Positions 1 to 7,868 are shown, numbered from the stretch's first letter. The stretch: DNA of 10,816 nt from Woeseiaceae bacterium (GCA_022866645.1 JALHUQ010000432.1:1-10816); one strand, 5' to 3'. Notes: generated by a model not told the origin, from the letters alone. Numbers and translations: made by a program.

Positions 1-559
1 CCGCATCGCTGGGGAAACGCCCCGGGTGCCACACGTCCTCAGGTGTCTCCACCGTGTCCTCCGGTGACGCATCGTGGATCGCTGCGCCAATCTCTGCGCC
101 GGACACGCCGTCGATCGCCGCGTGATGAAACTTGCTAACCAGTGCAAAGCTACCCTCGGGTACTCCGGCCACGTTGTCGAGACCCTCGATGACGTAAACC
201 TCCCAAAGTGGTCGCGTGGTGTCCAGAGGTCTCGCATGCAAACGCGCCGTCTGAATACAGAGCTGTCGCCAGTCGCCGGGTTTCGGCAGCGCGATGTGCC
301 GCACATGAAACTCGAGGTCAAAATCCGGATCGTCGATCCAGTAAGGATGATCCAGACTCATCGGCACGCGTACGATCCGCTGCCGAAACGCACGCGCCTT
401 GTGCAAGCGCTTTTCAAAGAAACGCAGAATGTCCTTGAACGTCACCGCGCCGCCCGGGGCAGTCGACTGATCGTAGATGGCCAGACTGCCAATATGCATC
501 GGCATATTGCCCGTTTCCAGGTACAGAAACGACGCGTCGAGACCTGATAATTGTTCCAT
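1..559 (-). CDS. Wax ester synthase/diacylglycerol acyltransferase (WS/DGAT), N-terminal part
   Basis: The gene starts with ATG at 559 and leaves the window at its left edge, so only the first 186 residues are visible of a family usually about 450-500 aa long. The acyltransferase active-site motif HHxxxDG is present as HHAAIDG at residues 145-151, following the family block PLDTTRPLWE at about 111-120. The opening residues MEQLSGLDASFLYLE are also typical of the family. Known family members transfer an acyl group from acyl-CoA to a fatty alcohol or diacylglycerol, making wax esters or triacylglycerol storage lipid, normally at the cytoplasmic membrane or lipid-body surface. A purine-rich GAGGGACGG lies just before the ATG. 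The gene is 72 bases downstream of an alpha/beta hydrolase on the same strand, so co-transcription is likely. The wax versus triacylglycerol preference cannot be judged. Confidence 0.9.
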   Translation of the reverse strand, partial: MEQLSGLDASFLYLETGNMPMHIGSLAIYDQSTAPGGAVTFKDILRFFEKRLHKARAFRQRIVRVPMSLDHPYWIDDPDFDLEFHVRHIALPKPGDWRQLCIQTARLHARPLDTTRPLWEVYVIEGLDNVAGVPEGSFALVSKFHHAAIDGVSGAEIGAAIHDASPEDTVETPEDVWHPGRFPSDA

Positions 560-631
560 GATTTCCGTCCCTCGTAGACCCTGCAAGATGGCAGGACTCG
601 ACGGCGCGTGCAAGCTGGAACGACCGGAGGG

Positions 632-1528
632 CTAGTCCCCGTCTGCCTGACCGGCATGGCCGGCAATCATTTCTGCAAGAACCGGCCACAAAGCTTCCGG
701 CAGGTTGTGGCCCATCCCTTCAATGATCTCAAGCCTGGCCCCGGCGATGTGTTTGGCCGTGTCGATACCGCCAGCCAGAGGAATCAGCGGGTCTTCGCGG
801 CCGTGGATGACCAAGGTCGGCGATGAAATCTTCCCCAGTCGCTCTCGGCGATCGCCATCGTGGATGATCGCGGCAATGTGACGGCTAACTCCCGCCGGGT
901 AGTAGCAGCGATCGAAGCTCATCGAGGCTAACTCGCGACGACTTTCCTCATCGACCGGATAGCCGGGGCTACCAATCAGTTCGATCGTGCGCATGCTATG
1001 TGCGATGACAGCGTCGCGATTGCCATTTTTCGGTCGTGCTAAAAATAAGTGTCGTGAAACCTGGCGATCGGGGCCTGGCAATGAACGTTTGCCCGTCGTG
1101 GACATGAGCGACGTCAGCGAGCGTACTCGCTGCGAATAACTGGCCGACACGTTTTGCGCAATCATGCCGCCCATGGACGCGCCAACGAGGTGAGCGGCAT
1201 CGATGTCGAGCGCATCGAGCAGGCCGATCGCATCGTCGGCCATATCGCGAAGCGTGTAAGGCAGGTGAATTGGCAGACCGACCAAGCCCTTGAATGCAAG
1301 CCAGGGGATACTGGGCGCCTTTGCTTCGTCGAATTTCGTCGACAGCCCGGTGTCACGGTTGTCATAGCGGATGACATGGTAGCCCTTCGACGACAACTCG
1401 CGGCAAAAAGGCTCCGGCCATACGGTCAGCTGCATGCCAAGGCCCATAACCAGCAGAATCGCGGGAGACGACGTTGAGCCGAACGACTCGTATTCGATGC
1501 TAATTCCGTTCGCGCTAACCTGCGGCAT
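632..1528 (-). CDS. Alpha/beta hydrolase, RdmC/methylesterase-like
   Basis: This 298-residue protein has the full alpha/beta-hydrolase layout. An oxyanion-hole region lies at about residues 26-32 (LVMGLGM), followed by an HVIRYDNRDTGLS strand at 51-63. The nucleophile elbow GASMGG has Ser118, the acid Asp246 sits in HGREDPLIP, and the catalytic His274 is in GMGHNLP. The RYDNRDTGLS block resembles aclacinomycin methylesterase RdmC-like hydrolases, which cleave carboxylic esters, but the natural substrate is unknown. There is no signal peptide, so a cytoplasmic location is expected. The ATG start is well supported by AAGGAG five bases upstream. It begins downstream of a terminator, so it probably opens a new transcription unit with the following WS/DGAT gene. 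A role in ester or lipid turnover beside the acyltransferase is plausible but inferred. Confidence 0.88.
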   Translation of the reverse strand: MPQVSANGISIEYESFGSTSSPAILLVMGLGMQLTVWPEPFCRELSSKGYHVIRYDNRDTGLSTKFDEAKAPSIPWLAFKGLVGLPIHLPYTLRDMADDAIGLLDALDIDAAHLVGASMGGMIAQNVSASYSQRVRSLTSLMSTTGKRSLPGPDRQVSRHLFLARPKNGNRDAVIAHSMRTIELIGSPGYPVDEESRRELASMSFDRCYYPAGVSRHIAAIIHDGDRRERLGKISSPTLVIHGREDPLIPLAGGIDTAKHIAGARLEIIEGMGHNLPEALWPVLAEMIAGHAGQADGD

Positions 1529-1590
1529 TTCGGCTCCTTGCGTGGTTGACTGAGACTACTCGCTTTTAAGACGGAGTGAATGGCCGAGAC

Positions 1591-1623
1591 AAAAAAGGCC
1601 GGCACTCATAGAGGGTCGGCCTT
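1591..1623 (-). terminator. Intrinsic terminator of the four-gene operon
   Basis: Read on the minus strand, a perfect 7-bp stem AAGGCCG / CGGCCTT encloses a 15-base loop and runs into six T residues, two of which come from the stem. It lies 24 bases past the stop of the C45 hydrolase gene, where a rho-independent terminator is expected. It separates the nitrilase-to-C45 operon from the alpha/beta hydrolase and WS/DGAT genes. The only promoter-like pair seen after it (TTGTCT, 17 bases, TTAAAA) is weak and was not annotated. Confidence 0.85.
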
Positions 1624-1647
1624 ATTCTTTTGTGCTTGGACGCAGCG

Positions 1648-2652
1648 CTACGTGCCGACGTTTGTCGCGCTGTGTGGTTGCGGAACCCTGTACTTGACGG
1701 TACGGGTACCTTCCTCAAAGTCGCCAATGGAGTGCGACCAGGAGATGCCTGGCCAATGCAGGTCGAGCGTGCCGAGACGCGGCCAGTACGCGGCCGTAAA
1801 GAGCGTTCCGAAGCCGCGTTCAAAACCCAGCGAGTACAGCGGTGGTCGTTGAAAGGCAGCGATGAATTTTTCGGCGGAGCCGGAACGCTGTGTCAGCTTT
1901 TTCAGCAAGTAGACTTCCCGCTCCACCGATGCCGTCTCGCGAGCGTGGTCGGCCCATTCAACTTCATGCTGGTGATTCGTGGCGACCGCAGACGTAGTCA
2001 CGTTGGTCGGTCGATCCGGGCTTATGAACAAAGTTTTGTAGTGCTTAGCACTGTCCAGCAGCGTGACGTTGTACGCCATATGGCAGGGGATACGTTTCAG
2101 GACTTCCGTCGCTGCGTCGACAGTGCTGCAGGTTTCCAGTACATAGCGCAACAAAATCGGTATGCCGAAGCCCACGCCAACAATCCGCCGGCCGCCGAAC
2201 GTCAGTGACACGGCGAGTCCATCATCGTTAATGCCGTCAAGCGCCCCGATCAAACTGTCTGCCATGCAAAGCACTTTGCGCCCGAGCCATTGTGTGCGTA
2301 ACACCACCGCGTCAAAGGCATGTGGACTGTAATCGTAATTGCGCACCAGCAATGGCTCGGAGCCCGGCCAGACAGCTTGTGAGCAACCGGCGAGATACGG
2401 TGGCGGACAGTAGCCTGCAAGGAATCGCGCTGCCTGATCGCTGCCGCCGGCCAGTTCCGTGAGTGTTTCGTAAATCGGCAGCAGCTCCGGCATATGGGTT
2501 GCCAATGCCTTGCGCGACTCCAGGTATGTCGGTCGTGCGAGCTCGCCTTCCGACAACCACCATTGCCGATACGCCGGCCAGAGACGGCGGAACAGGTCAG
2601 CCCACTTCTTGCCGGGGCTTAGTTCATCGATGGCCGTAAACGCTAATTGCAT
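1648..2652 (-). CDS. C45-family Ntn hydrolase / acyl-CoA:6-APA acyltransferase-like protein
   Basis: This 334-residue protein belongs to the N-terminal-nucleophile C45 family, whose founder is isopenicillin-N acyltransferase and which also includes beta-alanyl-amine hydrolases. The expected nucleophile is Cys90 in AGCSQAVW, followed by the family motif RNYDY at 104-108. An AYNVTLLD strand lies at 193-200 with an Asn in the usual oxyanion position, then ATNHQ at 224-228 and a closing TLFTAAYWP block near 283-291. Known members activate by self-cleavage before the cysteine and then hydrolyse or transfer acyl groups on amides. If that holds, an 89-residue propeptide or alpha chain would be released. 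No signal peptide is evident. The ATG lies one base after the TGA of the ATP-grasp gene and lacks a strong Shine-Dalgarno sequence, pointing to translational coupling. It is the last gene before the terminator. Substrate unknown. Confidence 0.85.
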   Translation of the reverse strand: MQLAFTAIDELSPGKKWADLFRRLWPAYRQWWLSEGELARPTYLESRKALATHMPELLPIYETLTELAGGSDQAARFLAGYCPPPYLAGCSQAVWPGSEPLLVRNYDYSPHAFDAVVLRTQWLGRKVLCMADSLIGALDGINDDGLAVSLTFGGRRIVGVGFGIPILLRYVLETCSTVDAATEVLKRIPCHMAYNVTLLDSAKHYKTLFISPDRPTNVTTSAVATNHQHEVEWADHARETASVEREVYLLKKLTQRSGSAEKFIAAFQRPPLYSLGFERGFGTLFTAAYWPRLGTLDLHWPGISWSHSIGDFEEGTRTVKYRVPQPHSATNVGT

Positions 2653-2653
2653 G

Positions 2654-4120
2654 TCAGAGCATCTTGAAAGCCGGTTCCGAAATTACAGGGGCGTCGGCGG
2701 CTGATGTCAGTGGCGTGGCGGCATAATGCGCACGAATCCCGGCGACCCACTTTTTTGCCCGCGGCGTCAGCTTGAACTTGCCATCCATCAAGCGGCCACG
2801 TGTTACAAGGATGCCGAGATCGGCGCCCTCATAACGATAGTCTCCGGGCTGAAGAATTCTGAGGAAAAACGCCTCCTGCTCGCTTTCCACGGCGCGACGA
2901 TGGTAGTCGAATCGATTGAAATCGATCGAACCATCTTTCTGCATTCTCCAGATGCCGCTGTCCGGCGCTTCCGTCAGGAGATCGACGCTGTCTTCCGTGT
3001 GCTTGATGACCAGCTGTGCCCAGCTGTCTATATTCTCCGGCTCCGCCCAACGCGCGTTCAGCTCGTCGATGTCGAGGTCGAATGGCGCGCCGGAATATTC
3101 GAGCAGGTGGAACAGGAACAAGGGCGCGTCCGCGTGTGCAAACGCCGCGTGATTGGTCATCGAACTGGCCCCGGTTATGCGTGGATTCAGTTCACCCAGA
3201 TAAATATCGCGCGTTTTCTGATCAATCAGAAAATCCAGTTCAAAATAGCCGCGATAGCCTTCTTTCACGAGTTGCTCACCAAACCGGGCGGTGTACTCCC
3301 TCGCCTGTTGCCGCGCCTTTTTTGAAAACGCACCGGCGAAAATTTCGTTGCCACACCAGCCGCCACGATAGGGCGTGAGCTCCGGAAAGCCGACCAGCTC
3401 CGTCATCATCGGCCCGACAATCGTCCCGCGCTTGGTCGCACAGGCTTCGATTGCAGCACCACGGCAGTTAATGCGCTTCATCACCTTGATTTCGCCCTGT
3501 CCGACGATCTCGTGTTCGTGGCGCTCGAAGTCCTTCTGGCTCTTGATGAAGAACGTCGTGTGCCCCGAGTCACCGAAGGCGGATTGCAACACCAGGTCCT
3601 TGCCGATGCCGGCCTTTTTTGCCACCGCGGTCAGGTCGGCATAGCTGCCAATTTTGGCGAGCGCATTCGGCACGCTCGGCACGCCTGCCTTGTTGCCGAT
3701 GCGGACGGTTTCGATCTTGTTGTCCACGCGGTTCCGGAGAGAGGCCTTCGGAAACCACACTTCGCCGCCGATCTCCTTAACCAGCTTCTCAGTCTTCTCG
3801 TCAAACATGAGGAACACAAACTTCGCATCGCCTTTGCGGGCCTTGATGCGATCGATCACATCCTTGTGTTGCAGCAAGTAGTTATTGATATCTTCAATGG
3901 ACTCAAAATCAGGATGCGCTTGTTTGTTCGGCACGATCACATTCGGGTGCTGGCCATCGAAGCAATCAATGTAGTTGATGTACTTGAAGTTTCTCACCCA
4001 CTCATCGAGTCCGAGCAGGTTAAAGTTGGTAGCACTCACAAAATAGATGGGCGTTTCGTTCCTATGAAAAAAACGCCGAATTTCGGAAATATTTTTGAGT
4101 TTCTTACGTCGACTTGCCAT
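2654..4120 (-). CDS. ATP-grasp family ligase-like protein (carboxylate-amine ligase candidate)
   Basis: This 488-residue protein has an ATP-grasp core. NKIETVRIGNKAGVPSVPN at 134-152 matches the segment that opens the ATP-binding subdomain. The strand-loop LVLQSAFGDSGHTTFFI at 177-193 is the glycine-containing loop. GYFELDFLID at 291-300 is followed by YLGELNPRITG at 307-317, where Glu310, Asn312 and Arg314 fit the metal and phosphate-binding ExNxR motif. The first 130 residues form a less familiar N-terminal domain, and about 130 residues follow the core. ATP-grasp enzymes usually activate a carboxylate as acyl phosphate and join it to an amine or thiol. Automated pipelines may call such proteins biotin carboxylase, but no biotin carrier or carboxyltransferase gene is nearby. 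The start is supported by AAGGAG seven bases upstream. It sits 22 bases after the decarboxylase, so it may use an amine from that enzyme (inference). Confidence 0.82.
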   Translation of the reverse strand: MASRRKKLKNISEIRRFFHRNETPIYFVSATNFNLLGLDEWVRNFKYINYIDCFDGQHPNVIVPNKQAHPDFESIEDINNYLLQHKDVIDRIKARKGDAKFVFLMFDEKTEKLVKEIGGEVWFPKASLRNRVDNKIETVRIGNKAGVPSVPNALAKIGSYADLTAVAKKAGIGKDLVLQSAFGDSGHTTFFIKSQKDFERHEHEIVGQGEIKVMKRINCRGAAIEACATKRGTIVGPMMTELVGFPELTPYRGGWCGNEIFAGAFSKKARQQAREYTARFGEQLVKEGYRGYFELDFLIDQKTRDIYLGELNPRITGASSMTNHAAFAHADAPLFLFHLLEYSGAPFDLDIDELNARWAEPENIDSWAQLVIKHTEDSVDLLTEAPDSGIWRMQKDGSIDFNRFDYHRRAVESEQEAFFLRILQPGDYRYEGADLGILVTRGRLMDGKFKLTPRAKKWVAGIRAHYAATPLTSAADAPVISEPAFKML

Positions 4121-4142
4121 TAACTAACTCCTTTGGCGGCAA

Positions 4143-6899
4143 TCAGGCAGTAGCCAGTGCCGCCATAGCTTCTTCAGTGAACACGCGGAGTCCGAACTCC
4201 GCGCGATACCCGTGAATTTCAGTGACGTCGAGCTTGCGCATAAAGTCGAGAATCTCAGCTGAAATGACCTGGCCCGGAACAAGGATCGGAAACCCGGGTG
4301 GGTAGGGAATGATGAATCCCGATGACACAACGTTGCGGCCATTCGCCATCGCCTTATCAATCGCGTCGCCAGCCAACGGGAAGTACTCGCATTTCCGTTC
4401 GTCGTACGCGAGGAAGAACGCACTGCGCAAATTTCCGGCCACCGTACGCCCGCCGTGCGACAGAAACGCCTCATGAAATCGCGAAAAGTCTGGCAGCGAC
4501 GGCAACTCTTCTGTCAACGAATATACGCGCTTGGCGAATGCTTTCTGCTCCATCGAGCTAGCATCCTGGTTCTGCGCGTCGAGCTCGCGCGCGATCTTCA
4601 CCAACACCTCGATAAGATAGGCGACCGATGATCGTGTCGTGCCGATATTGGTCATGAACAGTACGGTGTTGCGCGACGTCTTGTTGACCTGGATGCCGTA
4701 CTTGTCCATCAGGTACTTGTTCTTGAACGTATTGCCATCGATACCGGTGTGACCGGTCGTCAGGGTCACACGTGTCGGATCGAGCACGAACTCATCGTGC
4801 GCCCAGGCATCCCACAGCTGGTTCCAGCCGTGATCGTCATCCCAATACACATCGATACCGCTGGCCCTGAACGGCGCCGGCACCAGGTCACCGACGGCGA
4901 GTACCCTGAAGTATTTCTTAAGCAAAGGATGAGTCGATATGGCGCGCCGCATCACCATCGCTGCCTCAATCTGCTTTTGCACAAATTCGAAACCCTCCAG
5001 CTCTACCTGGCGGCGCCCGACGTCCAGTGAAGCGATGATCTGGTAGTTGGGCGAGGTCGATGTGTGCGTCATGTAGGCTTCACGAAATGCCTGCTCGACC
5101 TCTCCCCTGAAGTCCTGGTCATGCACATGAATCATCGAACCCTGGCGCAACGAGGTCAGAGTCTTGTGCGTCGATTGCGTTGCGTATACGCGAACCCGCA
5201 CCGTGTCCGGATCTGGCATCAGACGGCTGGTTAACATGCCCTCGGTATCCGTTGGTGCGGTTTTAGCCCACTTTTCGTAGGCAGCACGATATTCGTCGGA
5301 ACGGTATCGCTGCCGCAGCATTTCGGCATTGTGCATCGCAGTTCGCTGGCGGTAGGTTGGCGAGAATCGTGCGAATGCAAACCATGCCTCGTCCCAAAGG
5401 AATACGAGGTCCGGTTTGATCGCAAGGCATTCCTCCATCACGCGCTCGACATTGTAGACGATGCCGTCGAAAGTGCAGTTCGTGAGCAACAACATGCGAA
5501 CTCGATCAAGTTCTCCCGCAGCTTTCAGCTCGAGCAATTGCTTCTTGATATCGTGTAGCGGCACTGCGCCGTACATGGACCACGAATGCAGCGGGTAACT
5601 GTCGAGGTAGACAACTTCTGCGCCACTGAGTACAAGGCCATAGTGATGTGACTTGTGACAATCGCGGTCGACCAGGACGATGTCGCCGGGCTGGATAAGC
5701 GCCTGCACAACGATCTTGTTACAGGTCGACGTGCCGTTGGTGGCGAAGTAAGTTTGCTTCGCGCCGAATGCCCGGGCGGCCAGCTCTTGCGAACGCTTGA
5801 TCGGGCCGTGCGGCTCAAGCAAAGAGTCGAGCCCGCCCGAGGTTGCCGAGGTCTCAGCCAGGAAAATGTTGGGACCGTAGAACGTCCCCATGTCCTGAAT
5901 CCAGTGCGATCGGGCAATTGACTTGCCGCGGCTGATTGGCAGCGCGTGAAATACGCCGGTAGGTTTCTTGGAATATTCTTTGAGGGCGCTGAAGAATGGC
6001 GTCTCGTAACGCGCCGAAACGCCGCGCAGGGTATTCAGATGCAGTTCGGTGAAATCTTCCGTGTTGTAAAAAATGCGCCGGCAATTGCCGAGGTCGCGGC
6101 CGGCAATATCCTCGACACCACGATCAGTTACCAGGTACAGATCCAGTTCGGGACGAACCTTGTACATCAGGCGGCACAATTTCGGACCGTATTCATGCGG
6201 TTCCAGATCCTGCAGATTTTCGTCACCAATACGGCTGAGGTATTGCGTCAGTATTTTGAGGCGGTTTTGCGTGCGCAAGTCAAAGCCGAAGCGGACTATC
6301 ACCACTTGTATATTGTGGTTGATCATGACGGCAATCAGCGCATCTTCCAGAGAAGGCACGACGACCGGTTCGTAAATGAATGGGTCTTCGGTTTGACGCA
6401 TGCTACGCAAACTAGCGCGCAAGGATTTTTCCTGTGGCGCGGTCATGTTATCGACGAACAAGGTTTCGAAATACGGCCGCGCGTAAGCCCGCGCATCGGG
6501 GCTCTCTTCTTCTTCGGGAGTGTGGTCGCATTCCAGATCGTCGCCGATGAGCGGTACATTCCTGCGCCGATAATAGCCGCTGGAAGTGGCGCGTACGATT
6601 CGTCGAACGACACGTGCGAAGTCTTCAAACTCGTCGGCATTCAGCAGTAGTATCAGCCGGTCGAACACAAAGCGTCCCGGAAACGCCCAGAACATTTCGA
6701 TGGGCTCCAGGTCGTGCAGGATTTCCAGAGCTTGCTCGGCCAGGCGCTTCACGCCTTTTTTGTCCTTCGCCGCCTGTGCGAGTCTCTGACTGACATCCTG
6801 AAGCGCGCTCCAACGGTCCGCCCGGAGCTGAGTAGCGCTGTAATGATCGTCCGCAGGCGCTTGTATACGGTTAGTCGAATTGGACTTGTCGGATTTCAT
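4143..6899 (-). CDS. Orn/Lys/Arg decarboxylase-family PLP enzyme, long form (918 aa)
   Basis: The central and C-terminal parts match fold-type I basic amino-acid decarboxylases. TNGTST lies at 387-392 and DRDCHKS at 411-417 with the PLP-stacking His415. WDEAW follows at 502-506 with Asp503 facing the pyridine nitrogen. STHK at 576-579 carries the Schiff-base Lys579, and IPYPPGFPILVPGQ lies at 864-877 in the C-terminal domain. By family the enzyme removes CO2 from lysine, ornithine or arginine, giving cadaverine, putrescine or agmatine; which one cannot be told here. Residues about 60-300 are probably the flavodoxin-like wing domain. At 918 aa it is well above the roughly 715-756 aa of the E. 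coli enzymes. It has a long N-terminus and about 39 extra residues between Asp503 and Lys579. The ATG has a good GGAGG five bases upstream. It is the second gene of the operon. Confidence 0.9.
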   Translation of the reverse strand: MKSDKSNSTNRIQAPADDHYSATQLRADRWSALQDVSQRLAQAAKDKKGVKRLAEQALEILHDLEPIEMFWAFPGRFVFDRLILLLNADEFEDFARVVRRIVRATSSGYYRRRNVPLIGDDLECDHTPEEEESPDARAYARPYFETLFVDNMTAPQEKSLRASLRSMRQTEDPFIYEPVVVPSLEDALIAVMINHNIQVVIVRFGFDLRTQNRLKILTQYLSRIGDENLQDLEPHEYGPKLCRLMYKVRPELDLYLVTDRGVEDIAGRDLGNCRRIFYNTEDFTELHLNTLRGVSARYETPFFSALKEYSKKPTGVFHALPISRGKSIARSHWIQDMGTFYGPNIFLAETSATSGGLDSLLEPHGPIKRSQELAARAFGAKQTYFATNGTSTCNKIVVQALIQPGDIVLVDRDCHKSHHYGLVLSGAEVVYLDSYPLHSWSMYGAVPLHDIKKQLLELKAAGELDRVRMLLLTNCTFDGIVYNVERVMEECLAIKPDLVFLWDEAWFAFARFSPTYRQRTAMHNAEMLRQRYRSDEYRAAYEKWAKTAPTDTEGMLTSRLMPDPDTVRVRVYATQSTHKTLTSLRQGSMIHVHDQDFRGEVEQAFREAYMTHTSTSPNYQIIASLDVGRRQVELEGFEFVQKQIEAAMVMRRAISTHPLLKKYFRVLAVGDLVPAPFRASGIDVYWDDDHGWNQLWDAWAHDEFVLDPTRVTLTTGHTGIDGNTFKNKYLMDKYGIQVNKTSRNTVLFMTNIGTTRSSVAYLIEVLVKIARELDAQNQDASSMEQKAFAKRVYSLTEELPSLPDFSRFHEAFLSHGGRTVAGNLRSAFFLAYDERKCEYFPLAGDAIDKAMANGRNVVSSGFIIPYPPGFPILVPGQVISAEILDFMRKLDVTEIHGYRAEFGLRVFTEEAMAALATA

Positions 6900-6953
6900 A
6901 AATTCCTCCAGGCGAACCGTGCAGTAACACGCCGCCGGCTACGCGTATCCGCG

Positions 6954-7862
6954 TCAGCCGCGTTGGATGTCGCTTCCCGGCGGAGGCACGGCGACGCCGG
7001 CTTGGGAGCCCCTTTTCGGAAGCTCCAGTGGACCCAGTGTAGACAGGAAGGACGCTGCTTTCTGGCCGGGCTCGTAGATTGGTAAATGCAATTGGCTGTC
7101 GCGAAAACTTTTTAGCGGCTGTCCAAGCCCGCGCAGGCCGCACTCGCGTTGTCGCCGCACCTGCTCGAGGTTAATTTCCATCGGGATCGTTTCCTCACCG
7201 CCGCCAGCTTGATATAGCACGATGCCGGACGGGTCGAAGACCGCGGAACGGCCAACACCGCCTGTACCGAGTCCGTTGATGTCGAATACGAAGCACTGGA
7301 ATTGAGCGGCCGTCGCGCGAGCAATGGCGAGTTCAATGTCGCGGTCCACTGTGCCGGTCAGGACCGGGTGCAGCAGCACTTCGACACCGTTTGACGTCAA
7401 CGCGCGGGTCGTTTCGGGAAACCAGATGTCGTAACAAATTGAGGCACCAAAACGACCTACGTCCGGAACGTCAAAAATACAAAACTCGTTACCGGCTGCG
7501 ACGTTCACTTCGTAGGGAAGAAACGGAAACAGCTTGGTGCATCGCGCCACAACTTCGCCCTGCGGATTGATAACCGGTGCCGTGTTGTAGATCTTGCCAT
7601 CGGCCCCGGTGACGTAAATCGAGCCCGGCAATAACCAGACACCGAGCTTGGCGGCAGCCTGTCGATACGCGTCTTCAGTCGGACCGTTAATGGGCTGAGC
7701 ATATTGCGTCAAGGGTCCGAACGAGGCCAGCTCGCTCATAATGACCATCTGTACCCACGGGAATTGGGCGACGGTCAGCTCCAGCTTGTGCAGCAGTGCA
7801 TCGACATTGCTGTGCACCGCCGAGACGTGTGTTTGAATGCCCGCGATCGAAAAAGGTATCAA
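6954..7862 (-). CDS. Nitrilase-superfamily carbon-nitrogen hydrolase
   Basis: This is a carbon-nitrogen hydrolase of about 302 residues with the Glu-Lys-Cys triad. Numbered from the start chosen here, Glu44 is in MSELASFGP, Lys110 in RCTKLFPFLPYE and Cys143 in SICYDIWFPE. The family cleaves amides, nitriles or ureido bonds through a cysteine thioester and is cytoplasmic. I chose the TTG at 7862 because GGAG lies six bases before it and the protein then begins MIPFSIAGIQ, the normal first strand of the fold. A longer reading from a TTG at 7898 adds 12 residues but has no ribosome site. The last 35 or so residues are rich in Pro and Gly and look like a loose tail. It leads the operon, 54 bases before the decarboxylase. 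An N-carbamoylputrescine amidase role is conceivable but no agmatine deiminase is present. Confidence 0.87.
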   Translation of the reverse strand: MIPFSIAGIQTHVSAVHSNVDALLHKLELTVAQFPWVQMVIMSELASFGPLTQYAQPINGPTEDAYRQAAAKLGVWLLPGSIYVTGADGKIYNTAPVINPQGEVVARCTKLFPFLPYEVNVAAGNEFCIFDVPDVGRFGASICYDIWFPETTRALTSNGVEVLLHPVLTGTVDRDIELAIARATAAQFQCFVFDINGLGTGGVGRSAVFDPSGIVLYQAGGGEETIPMEINLEQVRRQRECGLRGLGQPLKSFRDSQLHLPIYEPGQKAASFLSTLGPLELPKRGSQAGVAVPPPGSDIQRG

Positions 7863-7868
7863 GTATCG

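Noticed and set aside
580..595. Small hairpin CCTGC/GCAGG between the alpha/beta hydrolase and WS/DGAT genes
   Set aside because: The stem is only 5 bp and no T-tract follows, so it is not a convincing terminator and may be chance.
1529..1590. Promoter for the alpha/beta hydrolase (TTGTCT, 17 bases, TTAAAA)
   Set aside because: Both hexamers match the consensus poorly and the first overlaps the terminator T-tract. A promoter is likely somewhere here but this one is not supported.
2654..4120. Biotin carboxylase as the function of the ATP-grasp protein
   Set aside because: No biotin carrier or carboxyltransferase gene lies nearby, and the terminal domains do not look like those of biotin carboxylase. 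Only the generic ATP-grasp core is shared.
3512..4123. Long plus-strand open frame (about 203 codons) opposite the ATP-grasp gene, and similar ones at 5946-6650 and 2726-3325
   Set aside because: They lie antisense to strongly supported genes, have no recognisable domains and mirror the codon structure of the real genes.
6954..7862. N-carbamoylputrescine amidase (AguB) in an agmatine-to-putrescine pathway with the decarboxylase
   Set aside because: No agmatine deiminase (AguA) is present in the window, and I see only the general nitrilase triad, not features specific to AguB. Left as a possibility only.
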